Shown: positions 28,092 to 39,083 of the stretch, in pieces
How positions within the stretch are numbered: position 1 is the stretch's first letter
How the letters are laid out: the number at the start of each line of letters is the position of its first letter
From: Microbacterium sp. AZCO
GTDB taxonomy: Bacteria; Actinomycetota; Actinomycetes; Actinomycetales; Microbacteriaceae
Direction of reading: 5' to 3'
Assembly: GCF_039614715.1 (NCBI RefSeq)
Contig: NZ_CP154857.1
Coordinates: 1,302,001-1,366,000, forward strand
DNA length: 64,000 nucleotides
Made by a program: the position numbers and the translations under genes
Notes under the pieces: model-generated
The model's input: only the letters and a program-made list of their open reading frames with translations
What the model was told of the DNA's origin: nothing
Database searches by the model: none

Positions 28092-28889
28092 TCAGCTCTC
28101 GAGATTCGCGGCGACGTCCGGTACGTAGTTCTCGAGGTTCCGCGGCGGCCTCTCATAGCCGCGGGCCTCGGGCCGGGTGGGGATCACCACCGGCTCCGGC
28201 TCGACCTTGCCGTAGGGAATCATCGAGAGCAGGTGCGAGATCATGTTGATCCGGCTGCGCCGCTTGTCGACGGACGGGACCTCGAACCACGGCGCCTCGG
28301 GGATGTCTGTGTGCACGAACATGCTGTCCTTCGCCCGCGAGTAGTCCTCCCACCGGGTGATCGACAGCAGGTCGTTGGGGCTCAGCTTCCACCGCCGCAT
28401 CGGATCCTGCGCCCGGGAGCGGAACCTGCTCTCCTGCTCGTCGGGCGAGACGCTGAACCAGTACTTGAGGAGGATGATCCCGTCCTCGACGAGCAGCCGT
28501 TCGAAGATGGGGGCCTGGTGCAGGAAGCGGTGGTACTCCGCGTTCGTGCAGTAGCCCATCACGTGCTCGACTCCGGCGCGGTTGTACCACGATCGATCCA
28601 TCAGGACGATCTCCCCCGCAGCGGGCAGATGCGGCACATATCGCTGGAAGTACCACTGGCCCTTCTCGCGCTCGGTCGGCGCGGGGAGGGCCACGATGCG
28701 CGTGACCCGGGGGTTGAGGTACTCGGCGACGCGCTTGATCGTCGAGCCCTTGCCGGCGGCATCCCGTCCCTCGAAGATGACCACGATCCGTGCTCCGGAC
28801 GCCTGCACCCACGCCTGCATGTCGACCAGCTCGGCCTGCAGCCGGTGCAGCTCGCGTTCGTAGCTCTTCTTCGAGAGGCGGGAACCCAT
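28092..28889 (-). CDS. ppk2: Polyphosphate kinase 2
   Basis: A 265-residue PPK2-family enzyme that moves phosphate between polyphosphate and nucleotides. Walker A is EGRDAAGKGSTIKR, Walker B region is VLMDRSWYNRAGVEHVMG, and the lid has KYWFSVSPDEQESRFRSR. It resembles class I (NDP-type) single-domain members. It could make ATP or GTP from stored polyphosphate when respiration stops, which suits the neighbourhood. ATG at 28889 has TACTGT (28896-28901, minus strand) 6 nt upstream, consistent with a leaderless start; GTG at 28904 is the alternative. No DevR-like site was seen in front of it. Confidence 0.9.
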   Translation of the reverse strand: MGSRLSKKSYERELHRLQAELVDMQAWVQASGARIVVIFEGRDAAGKGSTIKRVAEYLNPRVTRIVALPAPTEREKGQWYFQRYVPHLPAAGEIVLMDRSWYNRAGVEHVMGYCTNAEYHRFLHQAPIFERLLVEDGIILLKYWFSVSPDEQESRFRSRAQDPMRRWKLSPNDLLSITRWEDYSRAKDSMFVHTDIPEAPWFEVPSVDKRRSRINMISHLLSMIPYGKVEPEPVVIPTRPEARGYERPPRNLENYVPDVAANLES

Positions 28890-28982
28890 GTCGCGACAGT
28901 ACACGGCGTCCGCGATTCTCAGCCGCGTCTGAGTGGTCGTCTGGTTGACTCACCTCGCGGTGCCGACGCCGCGAGGAGCAGC

Positions 28983-29660
28983 GTGGACGACCGTCGAGAG
29001 GTTCTCCCCCGACTCCTATATGTCGAGGACGACCCGGTGATCGCCGAGATGGCGGTCGACGTCCTCAGCGAGAGCTATTCCGTCGAGCACGTCTCGGACG
29101 GGCGCATCGCGAAGGAGCGCGTGCTCAGCGACCGGTTCGATGTCATCGTGGTCGATCGGCGCCTGCCGGGCCTGGACGGCCTCGACCTCGTGCGCGCCAT
29201 TCGGGTGGCGCACATCACGACTCCCGTGCTGCTGCTCACGGCACTCGGGTCGGTCGCGGATCGGGTGGAAGGGCTGGATGCCGGAGCCAACGACTACCTC
29301 GTCAAGCCCTTCGACTACGACGAGCTGCTGGCACGACTGCGATCACTCGTCCGAGGCTTCCGGATCGCCGGTGAGCGGCGTGAGATCGGAGAGTGGGTGT
29401 TCGTGCCGGCATCCTCGGCGCTCTACTCGCCGGCAGGCGGACGTGTCGCACTGACCGCCACCGAGACCCGGCTGCTCTCGGCCCTGTCGGAGAGCCCCGG
29501 CCACGTCTTCTCCCGTGAGGAGCTGCTTCGTACCGCCTTCTCCTCGGACGACTCGCTGAACTCGGTGGACACCTACGTGCATTACATCCGACGCAAATCG
29601 GCGCCCGACATCATCGAGACGGTCCGCGGCCGCGGCTACCGAGCGGCCGCGCCGATATGA
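28983..29660 (+). CDS. OmpR-family response regulator
   Basis: A 225-residue receiver plus winged-helix regulator: YVEDDPVIAEMAV with the acidic pair, phospho-acceptor D58 in VIVVDRRLPG, K in YLVKPFDYDELLARL, and a Trans_Reg_C domain (ALTATETRLLSAL to VRGRGYRAA). The start is GTG at 28983 after GAGGAGCAGC. The stop overlaps the ATG of the histidine kinase gene (ATGA), so the two form a pair. The convergent FMN-protein/flavocytochrome operon behind it is a possible target but no shared site was identified. Confidence 0.9.
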   Translation: MDDRREVLPRLLYVEDDPVIAEMAVDVLSESYSVEHVSDGRIAKERVLSDRFDVIVVDRRLPGLDGLDLVRAIRVAHITTPVLLLTALGSVADRVEGLDAGANDYLVKPFDYDELLARLRSLVRGFRIAGERREIGEWVFVPASSALYSPAGGRVALTATETRLLSALSESPGHVFSREELLRTAFSSDDSLNSVDTYVHYIRRKSAPDIIETVRGRGYRAAAPI

Positions 29661-30625
29661 GCGGCTCCCCCGACCGCGACCGCGTCCAGCGGTCCGCGCT
29701 GCGGGTGGGCATCCTGGTCGCAGCGGGATCTGCCCTGGTCATCACGGCCGGAGTGGCCGTCCTGGTGCTCGTGCTGCTCATCTCGGGCCGCCCGGAGGGC
29801 GAGCGCGAACCCGAGCGCGGAGAACCCGTCGGCGATCACATCGTCGTCGACGTCGACCGGGTGCTGCCCGTGGTGCTCGCGCTCGGAGTGCTCGGGGTCG
29901 TCCTCCTGGGGGTCATCGCGTGGCTCGCCGCGCGATCGGCGGTTCGCCCGCTCGCCGAAGCGCTGCGCCTGCAGCGCGCGTTCGTCGCCGACTCCAGCCA
30001 CGAGCTGCGCACACCGCTCACCGCGCTCACGAGCCGGATCCAGATCCTCCAACGGCGACAGGCCGCCGGCAGGCCGATCGAGCCGACGATCGCCGCGCTG
30101 CGTCACGATGCCCGCGTCCTCGACGACGTTCTGACCGACATGCTTCTCGCGGCCGAGGGTGAGGACGCGGGCGACTCCTCGGCGCAGCTCGATGGATGCC
30201 TCGAATCAGCCGTGGCGACGCTCGAGCCGCTCGCCGACGAGACCGGCGTCACGCTGCGCACCGAGGTCGCTCACGCGATGACCGCCCCTATCCCGTCCGT
30301 CACCCTCACCCGTCTGTGCGTGGCGCTGATCGACAACGCGGTGCACCACTCCCCCTCCGGGTCCGTCGTCACCGTCGCCGCGGACCGGAACGGCGACACC
30401 ATCGAGATCCGTGTCACCGATGCCGGGAGCGGCGTCGATCCTGCCGACCACGACCGCATCTTCGAGCGTTTCGCCCGCGCAGCGGAGTCCGGGCGCCGGC
30501 GTGGGTTCGGGCTGGGGCTTGCGCTCGTGCGCGAGACGGCTGCACGCTACGGCGGAACAGCGAAACTGGAGTCGACGTCATCGACGGGGTCGACGTTCGT
30601 CCTCGCCCTGCCCGCGTCACGGTAG
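29657..30625 (+). CDS. Membrane sensor histidine kinase
   Basis: A 322-residue kinase with TM helices at about 17-43 and 69-92 enclosing only some 25 extracytoplasmic residues, rich in Glu and Arg. There is no room for a ligand-binding sensor domain, so it may sense the membrane or a partner protein. HisKA has H115 in VADSSHELRTPLTAL; the HATPase has ALIDNAVHHSP, VTDAGSGV and GFGLGLALVRE. Only a short linker replaces HAMP. Pairs with the regulator gene it overlaps. Confidence 0.9.
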   Translation: MSGSPDRDRVQRSALRVGILVAAGSALVITAGVAVLVLVLLISGRPEGEREPERGEPVGDHIVVDVDRVLPVVLALGVLGVVLLGVIAWLAARSAVRPLAEALRLQRAFVADSSHELRTPLTALTSRIQILQRRQAAGRPIEPTIAALRHDARVLDDVLTDMLLAAEGEDAGDSSAQLDGCLESAVATLEPLADETGVTLRTEVAHAMTAPIPSVTLTRLCVALIDNAVHHSPSGSVVTVAADRNGDTIEIRVTDAGSGVDPADHDRIFERFARAAESGRRRGFGLGLALVRETAARYGGTAKLESTSSTGSTFVLALPASR

Positions 30626-30634
30626 ACCTCGTCA

Positions 30635-30686
30635 GCGCCGTCAGTGGCTCGCCTGGTCGAGCGCCGTCAGTGGCTCGCCTGGTCGA
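30635..30686. repeat. Perfect 26-bp tandem duplication at a gene 3' end
   Basis: The 26 bp at 30635-30660 are repeated without change at 30661-30686 (unit begins GCGCCGTCAGTGGCTCGCCT). The second copy contains the stop codon (30667-30669, minus strand) and last codons of the FMN-binding protein gene; the first copy lies just beyond the stop. As at 8273-8368, the unit is about 26 bp and spans a stop codon. Confidence 0.9.
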
Positions 30687-31080
30687 GTGCCGACTGCAGC
30701 GACTGGATGTAGCCCGTGCTGGTGAATGTGGCGCCCGAGATCATGTCGAGCTGGGCGCTCTGCGCCGTGAGCGTCTCGGAGACGAGCTGCGGGATGGCCG
30801 AGGAGTTGATCCGCTGATCCACCCCGTTGCCATCCGGATAGGTCGGCACATCGACCGCGGTGATCTTGCCGCCGGACACGGTGACCTGAACCTGCACAGG
30901 ACCGTACCTAGTCGCCGCCGAGCTGCCCGTGTACTGCCCATCGGTGAGCGTGCCGGAACCCGAGGTCTGTCCGCCCGGCGCGGTCACCGGCGCCGGTGCC
31001 GCGTCGAGCGAGGTGCGGTACGTGAACAGCATCACGAGGCCGCTGATCGTGGCGAGAACACCGATGATGATCTTCTTCAT
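30667..31080 (-). CDS. FMN-binding domain protein, probably covalently flavinylated
   Basis: A 137-residue protein with an N-terminal membrane anchor (MKKIIIGVLATISGLVMLFTY), a Thr/Gly/Ser-rich linker and one FMN_bind domain. The motif DMISGATFTS (residues 112-121) fits the flavinylation site recognised by ApbE, with T118 as the FMN-bearing residue. It would carry electrons outside the cytoplasmic membrane. No apbE gene is in the window. It follows the flavocytochrome gene on the same strand with a 19-nt gap and its own GAGGAGCC site; together they look like a trans-membrane electron export pair. Confidence 0.87.
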   Translation of the reverse strand: MKKIIIGVLATISGLVMLFTYRTSLDAAPAPVTAPGGQTSGSGTLTDGQYTGSSAATRYGPVQVQVTVSGGKITAVDVPTYPDGNGVDQRINSSAIPQLVSETLTAQSAQLDMISGATFTSTGYIQSLQSALDQASH

Positions 31081-31099
31081 GGAGGCTCCTCGATGAGGT

Positions 31100-32518
31100 T
31101 CAGACGGCGAACGCTTCGCTGTGGATGCGTCGGTCGGGCACACCGGCCTCGATGAGGTCCGCGTGGACGGCGGCCATCCACGGAGCCGGCCCGCAGAGGA
31201 AGACGTCGTAGTCCTCGAGGTCGGGTGCGAGATGGCGGAAGATCGCGGATCCGGCCCACGCCGCGTGGGAGGCGGGCAGCCACGTCGCCCGACTGCGATC
31301 CCGAGGTCCGTTCAGCGTGAAGTGACGCACACCGCGCATTCTCGTGAGCCGGCTGATCTCGTCGAGCCGCATCCCGTCGGCATCGGTGTGGTCGCGCGTG
31401 AGGAGCACGGCGTCGCCCGGCGCGTAGTCCTCCGAGGCCAGCAGAGCGGTCAACGGAGCGACGCCCGCGCCCGCGCCGATCATGAGGAGTTTGCGCGCGC
31501 TGCGCACGTCCCCGGTCATGGTGCCGTAGGGGCCCTCGATGAGCGCGCGCGTGCCGGGACGCAGGCGTGTCAGTCGTTCCGTGCCGTCGCCCACGATCTT
31601 CGCCGAGATGACGAACTCATCCCCCACCGGGGCCGCGGCCAGCGAGTACGGATGTCCACGCGACCATCCGGGACCGTCGAGGAATCGCCAGACGAAGAAC
31701 TGCCCGGCCCGCGCGCGGAGCCGCTCGAGATCGCGACCGCGCACGCGCACGCTCACGCCGTTCGACCCGTCCGGCACCACCGAGACCACACGAAGACGGT
31801 GCCGCGCCGAGCGCCACAGCGGCTGCCCGATGCGGAAGACGACGACGGATGCGGCCACGATGCCCCACAGCATCCACCAGTACACCGTCGCCGCGGCGTT
31901 CTGCACGAAGTCGGCACCCGTCCAGAGCATGTGCGGGATGGCGAGCCCCACGCCGAGGTAGCCGTACAGGTGGAGGAGGTGCCAGGACTCGTAGCGCAGC
32001 CGCCGGCGTGATCTCCGGATCGAGGTCACCACCACCATGACGAGAAGACCCGTGCCCGCCGTCGCGAGCAGCATGCCCGGGTAGTCCCAGACGAACTGCC
32101 ACAGCTGAACGAACGGGTTCACGGCGGCCTGCGCGGCATAGCCCAGCACGAGAAGCACGATGTGGGCGATGAGCAGCCAGAACGACCAGAACCCCACGAG
32201 CCGGTGCATGCGGGTGATCTCATCTCGCCCGAAGCCGCGCTCGAAGAGCGGCACGCGCGCCATCAGAAGCACCTGATAGAGCAGAAGGTTCGCCGACACG
32301 AGCCCGGTCAGCCGTCCGAGCGAGTTCAGCGTCTCGGCGTCGAAGCCCAGGAGCGCCTGCACGCCGGCGCCCGACACCCACAGTGCGACGACGAAGAGGC
32401 TCGTGCCCCAGATGACCACGGTCGCCGCGAGGTTCCACAGATTCCGCCGGGATGGCCTGGCGGCTGGGCGTGATTGCCCGGCACCTGAGAGGGATCGCCG
32501 GGCGGCAAGGGAGCTCAT
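31100..32518 (-). CDS. Ferric reductase-like transmembrane flavocytochrome
   Basis: A 472-residue protein with about six TM helices, then FAD and NAD(P)H domains on the cytoplasmic side. Candidate heme b ligands are H105 and H119 (ITRMHRLVGF, LLIAHIVLL) and H180, H183 and H196 (SWHLLHLYGY, IPHM). FAD motif is GHPYSLAAAPV; the nucleotide motif is IGAGAGVAPLTALL, and the C-terminus has FLCGPAPWM. It should take electrons from cytosolic NAD(P)H through FAD and two hemes to the outside, where the FMN protein encoded next could accept them. ATG at 32518 is used; longer frames run into the tRNA. Final acceptor unknown (Fe(III), O2, sulfoxides or others). Confidence 0.87.
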   Translation of the reverse strand: MSSLAARRSLSGAGQSRPAARPSRRNLWNLAATVVIWGTSLFVVALWVSGAGVQALLGFDAETLNSLGRLTGLVSANLLLYQVLLMARVPLFERGFGRDEITRMHRLVGFWSFWLLIAHIVLLVLGYAAQAAVNPFVQLWQFVWDYPGMLLATAGTGLLVMVVVTSIRRSRRRLRYESWHLLHLYGYLGVGLAIPHMLWTGADFVQNAAATVYWWMLWGIVAASVVVFRIGQPLWRSARHRLRVVSVVPDGSNGVSVRVRGRDLERLRARAGQFFVWRFLDGPGWSRGHPYSLAAAPVGDEFVISAKIVGDGTERLTRLRPGTRALIEGPYGTMTGDVRSARKLLMIGAGAGVAPLTALLASEDYAPGDAVLLTRDHTDADGMRLDEISRLTRMRGVRHFTLNGPRDRSRATWLPASHAAWAGSAIFRHLAPDLEDYDVFLCGPAPWMAAVHADLIEAGVPDRRIHSEAFAV

Positions 32519-32667
32519 GAGTCGATGCTCGGAGAGCCGTTCCCAGACAAGACCAATATTCGAGGGCTCACAGAGAGTCCATAGACTGCTCTCGCCCTCC
32601 ACCGAGGAGTGCGGCAGCGGCGCCCGACGTCGGAATCGGTGGCCACCCGTGCGACGGTGGAAGAGGA

Positions 32668-32685
32668 TTCCCGACTGACCGGGAA
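32668..32685 (-). terminator. Hairpin just after tRNA-Ala
   Basis: On the minus strand TTCCCG-GTCAGT-CGGGAA begins 4 nt after the tRNA CCA end and is followed by a pyrimidine-rich run (TCCTCTTCC). A 6-bp stem with a short loop; probable terminator for the tRNA transcript. Confidence 0.5.
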
Positions 32686-32689
32686 GTTT

Positions 32690-32765
32690 TGGTGGACCTG
32701 AGGGGACTCGAACCCCTGACCCCCTGCATGCCATGCAGGTGCGCTACCAGCTGCGCCACAGGCCC
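32690..32765 (-). tRNA. tRNA-Ala (anticodon GGC)
   Basis: A full cloverleaf reads on the minus strand from 32765. The acceptor GGGCCTG pairs with CAGGTCC (one G-T pair), and the T arm contains GGTTCGAGTCC. The anticodon stem CCTGC/GCAGG closes the loop ATGGCAT, giving anticodon GGC for GCC codons. Discriminator is A (32693), and the CCA end is encoded (32690-32692). Confidence 0.95.
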
Positions 32766-32841
32766 AGATTGTTGTTCCGCTCAGCGCGGGCAACCCGTTC
32801 AGCTTACTACACGCTGAGGGCTGCCTCGAACCACGACGGGC

Positions 32842-33222
32842 TCAGCGAGCCGGTGTGATGCGCTCGGGAAGCTCGATCGGGACGACCGGGCAGTCCTTCC
32901 ACAGACGCTCGAGGCCGTAGTAGACGCGCTCCTGCTCGTGGAAGACGTGCACGACGAGATCGCCGAAGTCGAGGAGCACCCAGCGGGACTCCTCACGGCC
33001 CTCGCGACGGAGTCGCTTGTGTCCGGCCTCGAGCAGCTTGTCCTCGATCTCGTCCGCGATGGCGGCGACGTTCCGCTCGCTGCGGCCCGTCACGAGCAGG
33101 AAGATGTCGACGAGCGGCAGCGGCTCGGAGACATCCAGCCCGACGAGGTCCTCTCCTCCCTTGGAGTCCGCGGCAGCCGCCGCGATCTGCAGCATCCGTC
33201 GTCCGTTCTCGGTCGCCGTCAT
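32842..33222 (-). CDS. rsfS: Ribosomal silencing factor RsfS
   Basis: A 126-residue Iojap/RsfS protein that binds ribosomal protein L14 on the 50S subunit and blocks subunit joining when nutrients are low. Family strings: LVGLDVSEPLPLVDIFLLVTG, then RSERNVAAIADEIEDKL and the C-terminal VLLDFGDLVVHVFHEQERVYYGLERLW. Its ATG shares one base with the stop of the upstream 406-residue protein gene (TGATG), so translation is coupled in the nadD-x-rsfS operon. Confidence 0.95.
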   Translation of the reverse strand: MTATENGRRMLQIAAAAADSKGGEDLVGLDVSEPLPLVDIFLLVTGRSERNVAAIADEIEDKLLEAGHKRLRREGREESRWVLLDFGDLVVHVFHEQERVYYGLERLWKDCPVVPIELPERITPAR

Positions 33223-34442
33223 CAGAACACTCCTGTCGCGAAGGCGAGGATGAGCACGCCCACGAGTGCGAGCGCGAGTGCGCCCGCCGTGATCGCGAGC
33301 GTCAGCATGAGTCGGCCGCCCTTCTCGGGGGCCGGGGGCTTGATGATCTCGCCCGGGGTCTTCGTCGTCGAGACGGCGGCGCTGGCCGCGATCGGCGTCG
33401 GCGAGGAGTGCGCGGGCAGTTCACCGTCGACCAGGACCGCATCCACCTCTTTGCCGTCGGCCGTGCCGGGAGCATGACCCGTCGAGCCGAGCCCCTCGGG
33501 GAGGTTGAAGGTGCCCGTGATGAGCACTTCGCCCGTCGCCGTCACCGGCGCGACGATCGGACCGCCGTCGGGCGACTGCGACAGGATCAGCGCGTTGGGC
33601 GTCGCGACCGAGCCGCTCGCCGACCGCGTGATCAGCTCGTCGAAGGAGGGCGCGAGCGCCTGCGCGTGGCCGGCGTCGCCCGTCAGGAGCGCCGCGCCGA
33701 ATGTCGGGTCGACGGTGCGAGGGGTGGACTCCTCCTCGACCGGCTCCCGGAAGAGCGCGTCGGCGTCGGATGCCTCTTCGGCGGAGGCCTCCTCGCTTTC
33801 AGCGGGGGCTTCCGCGGATTCATCCTCCGCTCCCTCGCGCTCGTCAGCCTTCGCCTCGGCCTCGCCGCCTTCCGTCTCGGGCTCGCCCTCGTTCGCGGGC
33901 TCGCCCTCGGTCGCGGGCTCGCCCTCGTCCGCGGCCTCGGCCACGACGGGCGTCGGCCCAGACGTCACCCCGAGCTCGGCGAAGGGGTCGATCTCACCCT
34001 CGGGAGCCTCGTCTTCGGACTCTCCGCGAGGCTCGTTCGTCGGTGTGGCGAGCGGGGCGCCCGTCTCGGCGGCGTACGACGCGGCGACGTCGGGAGTGAT
34101 GACGGGCACGGATGCCGTGCGGATGCGCTCCTGCTGGCGCGCCTGACGGCGGGTCAGCGGCGAGACGCCCAGGTCGACACTGCGGTCGGGAATCGGCGCG
34201 TCCGGAAGGACGACGGGCTCGGCGGCGCGCGGCAGCGGGGCGACCGGCGCGAGCGAGGCCTCGAACGGCGGTGGGACGACGGGCACCTCGGCGACCGGGG
34301 CGGGCGGCTGCTCGTCGGACTCCGCCGACTCGATGACCGGCACAGCGCCGGTGTTGATGATGGGGTTCGCCCCCGTGTTGCGGATCTCCCGCATCTGCTT
34401 GCGTGTCAGGGGCGGAGTGTCGGGCTGATCGGGTGTGCTCAT
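33222..34442 (-). CDS. Tail-anchored acidic protein of unknown function between nadD and rsfS
   Basis: A 406-residue protein not assigned to any family. A short basic N-terminal motif [14 protein letters not shown] recurs as [16 protein letters not shown] near residue 95. The centre is highly acidic and repetitive ([20 protein letters not shown], then [13 protein letters not shown]), a structured block follows ([38 protein letters not shown]), and one transmembrane helix closes the C-terminus ([20 protein letters not shown]). It looks cytoplasmic with a tail anchor. Start and stop both overlap neighbours (ATGA with nadD, TGATG with rsfS), so it is a fixed part of this operon. Role unknown. 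Confidence 0.8.
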   Translation of the reverse strand: MSTPDQPDTPPLTRKQMREIRNTGANPIINTGAVPVIESAESDEQPPAPVAEVPVVPPPFEASLAPVAPLPRAAEPVVLPDAPIPDRSVDLGVSPLTRRQARQQERIRTASVPVITPDVAASYAAETGAPLATPTNEPRGESEDEAPEGEIDPFAELGVTSGPTPVVAEAADEGEPATEGEPANEGEPETEGGEAEAKADEREGAEDESAEAPAESEEASAEEASDADALFREPVEEESTPRTVDPTFGAALLTGDAGHAQALAPSFDELITRSASGSVATPNALILSQSPDGGPIVAPVTATGEVLITGTFNLPEGLGSTGHAPGTADGKEVDAVLVDGELPAHSSPTPIAASAAVSTTKTPGEIIKPPAPEKGGRLMLTLAITAGALALALVGVLILAFATGVF

Positions 34443-35035
34443 TCCTGGCTCCGGTAGAGATGGTGCTTCGCAATGTATTGGACGACGCCATCGGGAACGA
34501 GGTACCACACGGGATTACCCCGACGAACGCGGTCTCGACAGTCCGTCGATGAGATGGCGAGGGCGGGGACCTCGAGTTGACTGACGTCGTCGGTGGGCAG
34601 CCCGTCTGTGTTCAGGACGTGCCCGGGGCGGGAGACCGCGACGAAGTGGGCGAGCTCCCAGAGCTCATCATGGTCTCTCCAGCTGAGAATCTGCGCTATG
34701 GCGTCGGCGCCCGTGATGAAGAACAGCTCGGCGTCCGGCCGCTGCGCCTTCAGATCACGGAGTGTGTCGATCGTGTACGTGAGTCCGCCGCGGTCGATGT
34801 CCACTCGGCTGACGGTGAAGCGCGGGTTGGATGCCGTCGCGATGACCGTCATCAGGTAGCGGTGCTCGCTCAGGCTGACGTCGCTCTTCTGCCACGGGTT
34901 TCCGGTGGGGACGAAGACGACCTCGTCCAGGTCGAAAGACTGCGCGACTTCGCTCGCGGCGACGAGGTGCCCGTGATGGATGGGATCGAACGTCCCACCC
35001 ATGACCCCGATCCTCGGGGCTCGTGCCACCGTCAT
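34439..35035 (-). CDS. nadD: Nicotinate-nucleotide adenylyltransferase
   Basis: A 198-residue nucleotidyltransferase that makes deamido-NAD from nicotinate mononucleotide and ATP. The (T/H)xGH-type motif is [30 protein letters not shown] is the substrate loop and the C-terminal [22 protein letters not shown] is the ISSTxxR motif binding ATP phosphates. Length typical. Part of the proA/nadD/rsfS gene row. Confidence 0.96.
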   Translation of the reverse strand: MTVARAPRIGVMGGTFDPIHHGHLVAASEVAQSFDLDEVVFVPTGNPWQKSDVSLSEHRYLMTVIATASNPRFTVSRVDIDRGGLTYTIDTLRDLKAQRPDAELFFITGADAIAQILSWRDHDELWELAHFVAVSRPGHVLNTDGLPTDDVSQLEVPALAISSTDCRDRVRRGNPVWYLVPDGVVQYIAKHHLYRSQE

Positions 35036-35044
35036 GCGGTTCGC

Positions 35045-35266
35045 CTAGTGGCCGTGTCCCGCCTGCTGCACATCGTTCGCGTGGGCCCGCGCGTATGCCT
35101 CCGCCTTGCGCGAGTGGCGGTTGGCGACGTTGCGGTACGAGAGCGTCACGAGCGCGAGCGCCAGGAAGACCACGAACGCGATGATGCCGAAGCCGATCGT
35201 CTCCATGGCGACGTTGTGGTGCTCGGACTCCTCGGCGGCGAAGGCGATCAGCGTGGCGACGGTCAT
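35045..35266 (-). CDS. Small membrane protein of unknown function
   Basis: A 73-residue protein with one transmembrane helix (about residues 22-45: MAETIGFGII-type start METIGFGIIAFVVFLALALV) and a basic, His-ending cytoplasmic tail (ARAHANDVQQAGHGH). It is conserved in this position in related actinobacteria as far as I recall, but has no named family. ACGGAG precedes the ATG, and TAGACT at 35313-35318 (minus strand) is a likely -10, giving a leader of about 40 nt. Ends 10 bp before nadD. Confidence 0.7.
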   Translation of the reverse strand: MTVATLIAFAAEESEHHNVAMETIGFGIIAFVVFLALALVTLSYRNVANRHSRKAEAYARAHANDVQQAGHGH

Positions 35267-35323
35267 TCGGACTCCGTTTCGGGATCGCGCCTGGGGCTCG
35301 AGGCGCGCACCCAGTCTATGCCG

Positions 35324-36583
35324 TCAGGCGCGGACCTGTCCGGAGCCCCGCGCGAGCCACTTGCTGCTCGTCAGCTCGGCGAGCCCCATGGGGCCGCGAG
35401 CGTGGAGCTTCTGCGTCGAGATGCCGACCTCGGCGCCGAAACCGAACTCGCCCCCGTCGGTGAAGCGCGTGGAGGTGTTGACCATCACGACGGCCGAGTC
35501 GACCTCGGCGAGGAAGCGCGCGGCGTTGGCGTCGTCGGTCGTGATGATCGACTCGGTGTGGTGGGTCGAGTACGTCCGGATGTGCGCGAGCGCCTCATCG
35601 AGGTCGTCGACGACATGCATCGCGACGTCGAGCGAGAGATACTCCGTCTGCCAGTCCTCGTCGGTCGCCGGCACGATGCCGGCGGCCAGGCCGCTGACGA
35701 CGGCATCGCCGTGCACCGTCACACCGCGTTCCTGCAGCGCCGAGACGATCGGCGGCACGAGCTGGTCCGCAGCATCCCGGTGCACGAGCACCGTCTCGAC
35801 GGAGTTGCACACGCTCGGCCGCTGCACCTTGGCATTGACGACGATGTCGCGCGCCCAGTCGAGGGGCGCCGACGCGTCGAGCACGATGTGCACGACGCCG
35901 GCGCCCGTCTCGATGACAGGGACCGACGACTCGGTCACGACGGTCTCGATGAGCTGCGCGCTGCCGCGGGGCACCAGCACGTCGACGATGCCGCGCGCCT
36001 GCATGAGCGCCTTCGCCCCGTCGCGGCCGAACTCGTCGACCGTCTGAATCGCCTCGGGGTCGATGCCCTGCTCCGCGAGGGCGCCCCGCATCGCGCGGAT
36101 GAGCGCCGCGTTGGTGAGCTCAGCGGCCGAGCCGCCGCGCAGGACGACGGCGTTGCCCGAGCGGAGCGCCAGGGACGCGATGTCGACCGTGACGTTGGGA
36201 CGCGCCTCGTAGATGGAGCCGACGACCCCGAACGGCACGGACACCTTGGTGAGCTCGACGCCGTTCGGAAGTGTGCGCTCGTCGAGCACCCGGCCGACCG
36301 GATCGGGCAGCGCGGCGATGTCGCGGACCGCGGCGGCGAGGGCGGCGACCCGCGGCTCGTCGAGCCGCAGCCGGTCTTGAAGCGCCGTCGAGAGCCCCGT
36401 GGCGCGCCCGCGCTCGAGGTCCTCGCCGTTGGCGGAGACGATCTCGGCGGCCGACCACTCGATCGCGTCGGCGATGGCGAGGAGAGCGTCGCGCTTCTGC
36501 TCGTCGCTCAGCAGCCCGATCGTGCGGGCGGCGTCCTTCGCGAGCAGCATGCGCTCCCGCGGCGTCGTCGCGGTGGTGGTCAT
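35324..36583 (-). CDS. proA: Gamma-glutamyl phosphate reductase
   Basis: A 419-residue aldehyde dehydrogenase-fold enzyme that reduces gamma-glutamyl phosphate to the semialdehyde, second step of proline synthesis. The catalytic cysteine is in VQRPSVCNSVETVLVH; PVGRVLDERTLPNG and VPFGVVGSIYEARPNVT are typical of the family. TAGAAT (36590-36595, minus strand) lies exactly 6 nt before the ATG, so besides read-through from proB it probably has its own leaderless promoter. Confidence 0.97.
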   Translation of the reverse strand: MTTTATTPRERMLLAKDAARTIGLLSDEQKRDALLAIADAIEWSAAEIVSANGEDLERGRATGLSTALQDRLRLDEPRVAALAAAVRDIAALPDPVGRVLDERTLPNGVELTKVSVPFGVVGSIYEARPNVTVDIASLALRSGNAVVLRGGSAAELTNAALIRAMRGALAEQGIDPEAIQTVDEFGRDGAKALMQARGIVDVLVPRGSAQLIETVVTESSVPVIETGAGVVHIVLDASAPLDWARDIVVNAKVQRPSVCNSVETVLVHRDAADQLVPPIVSALQERGVTVHGDAVVSGLAAGIVPATDEDWQTEYLSLDVAMHVVDDLDEALAHIRTYSTHHTESIITTDDANAARFLAEVDSAVVMVNTSTRFTDGGEFGFGAEVGISTQKLHARGPMGLAELTSSKWLARGSGQVRA

Positions 36584-36633
36584 CCGCTCATTCTATCGGC
36601 GGTGCAACGCGACAGACGGCGCTCGGTCCGTGC

Positions 36634-39083
<2,450 letters not shown>

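Noticed and set aside
28890..28982. DevR-like site before ppk2 or the OmpR regulator
   Set aside because: Searched by eye for GGGAC-N4-GNCCC on both strands; none found.
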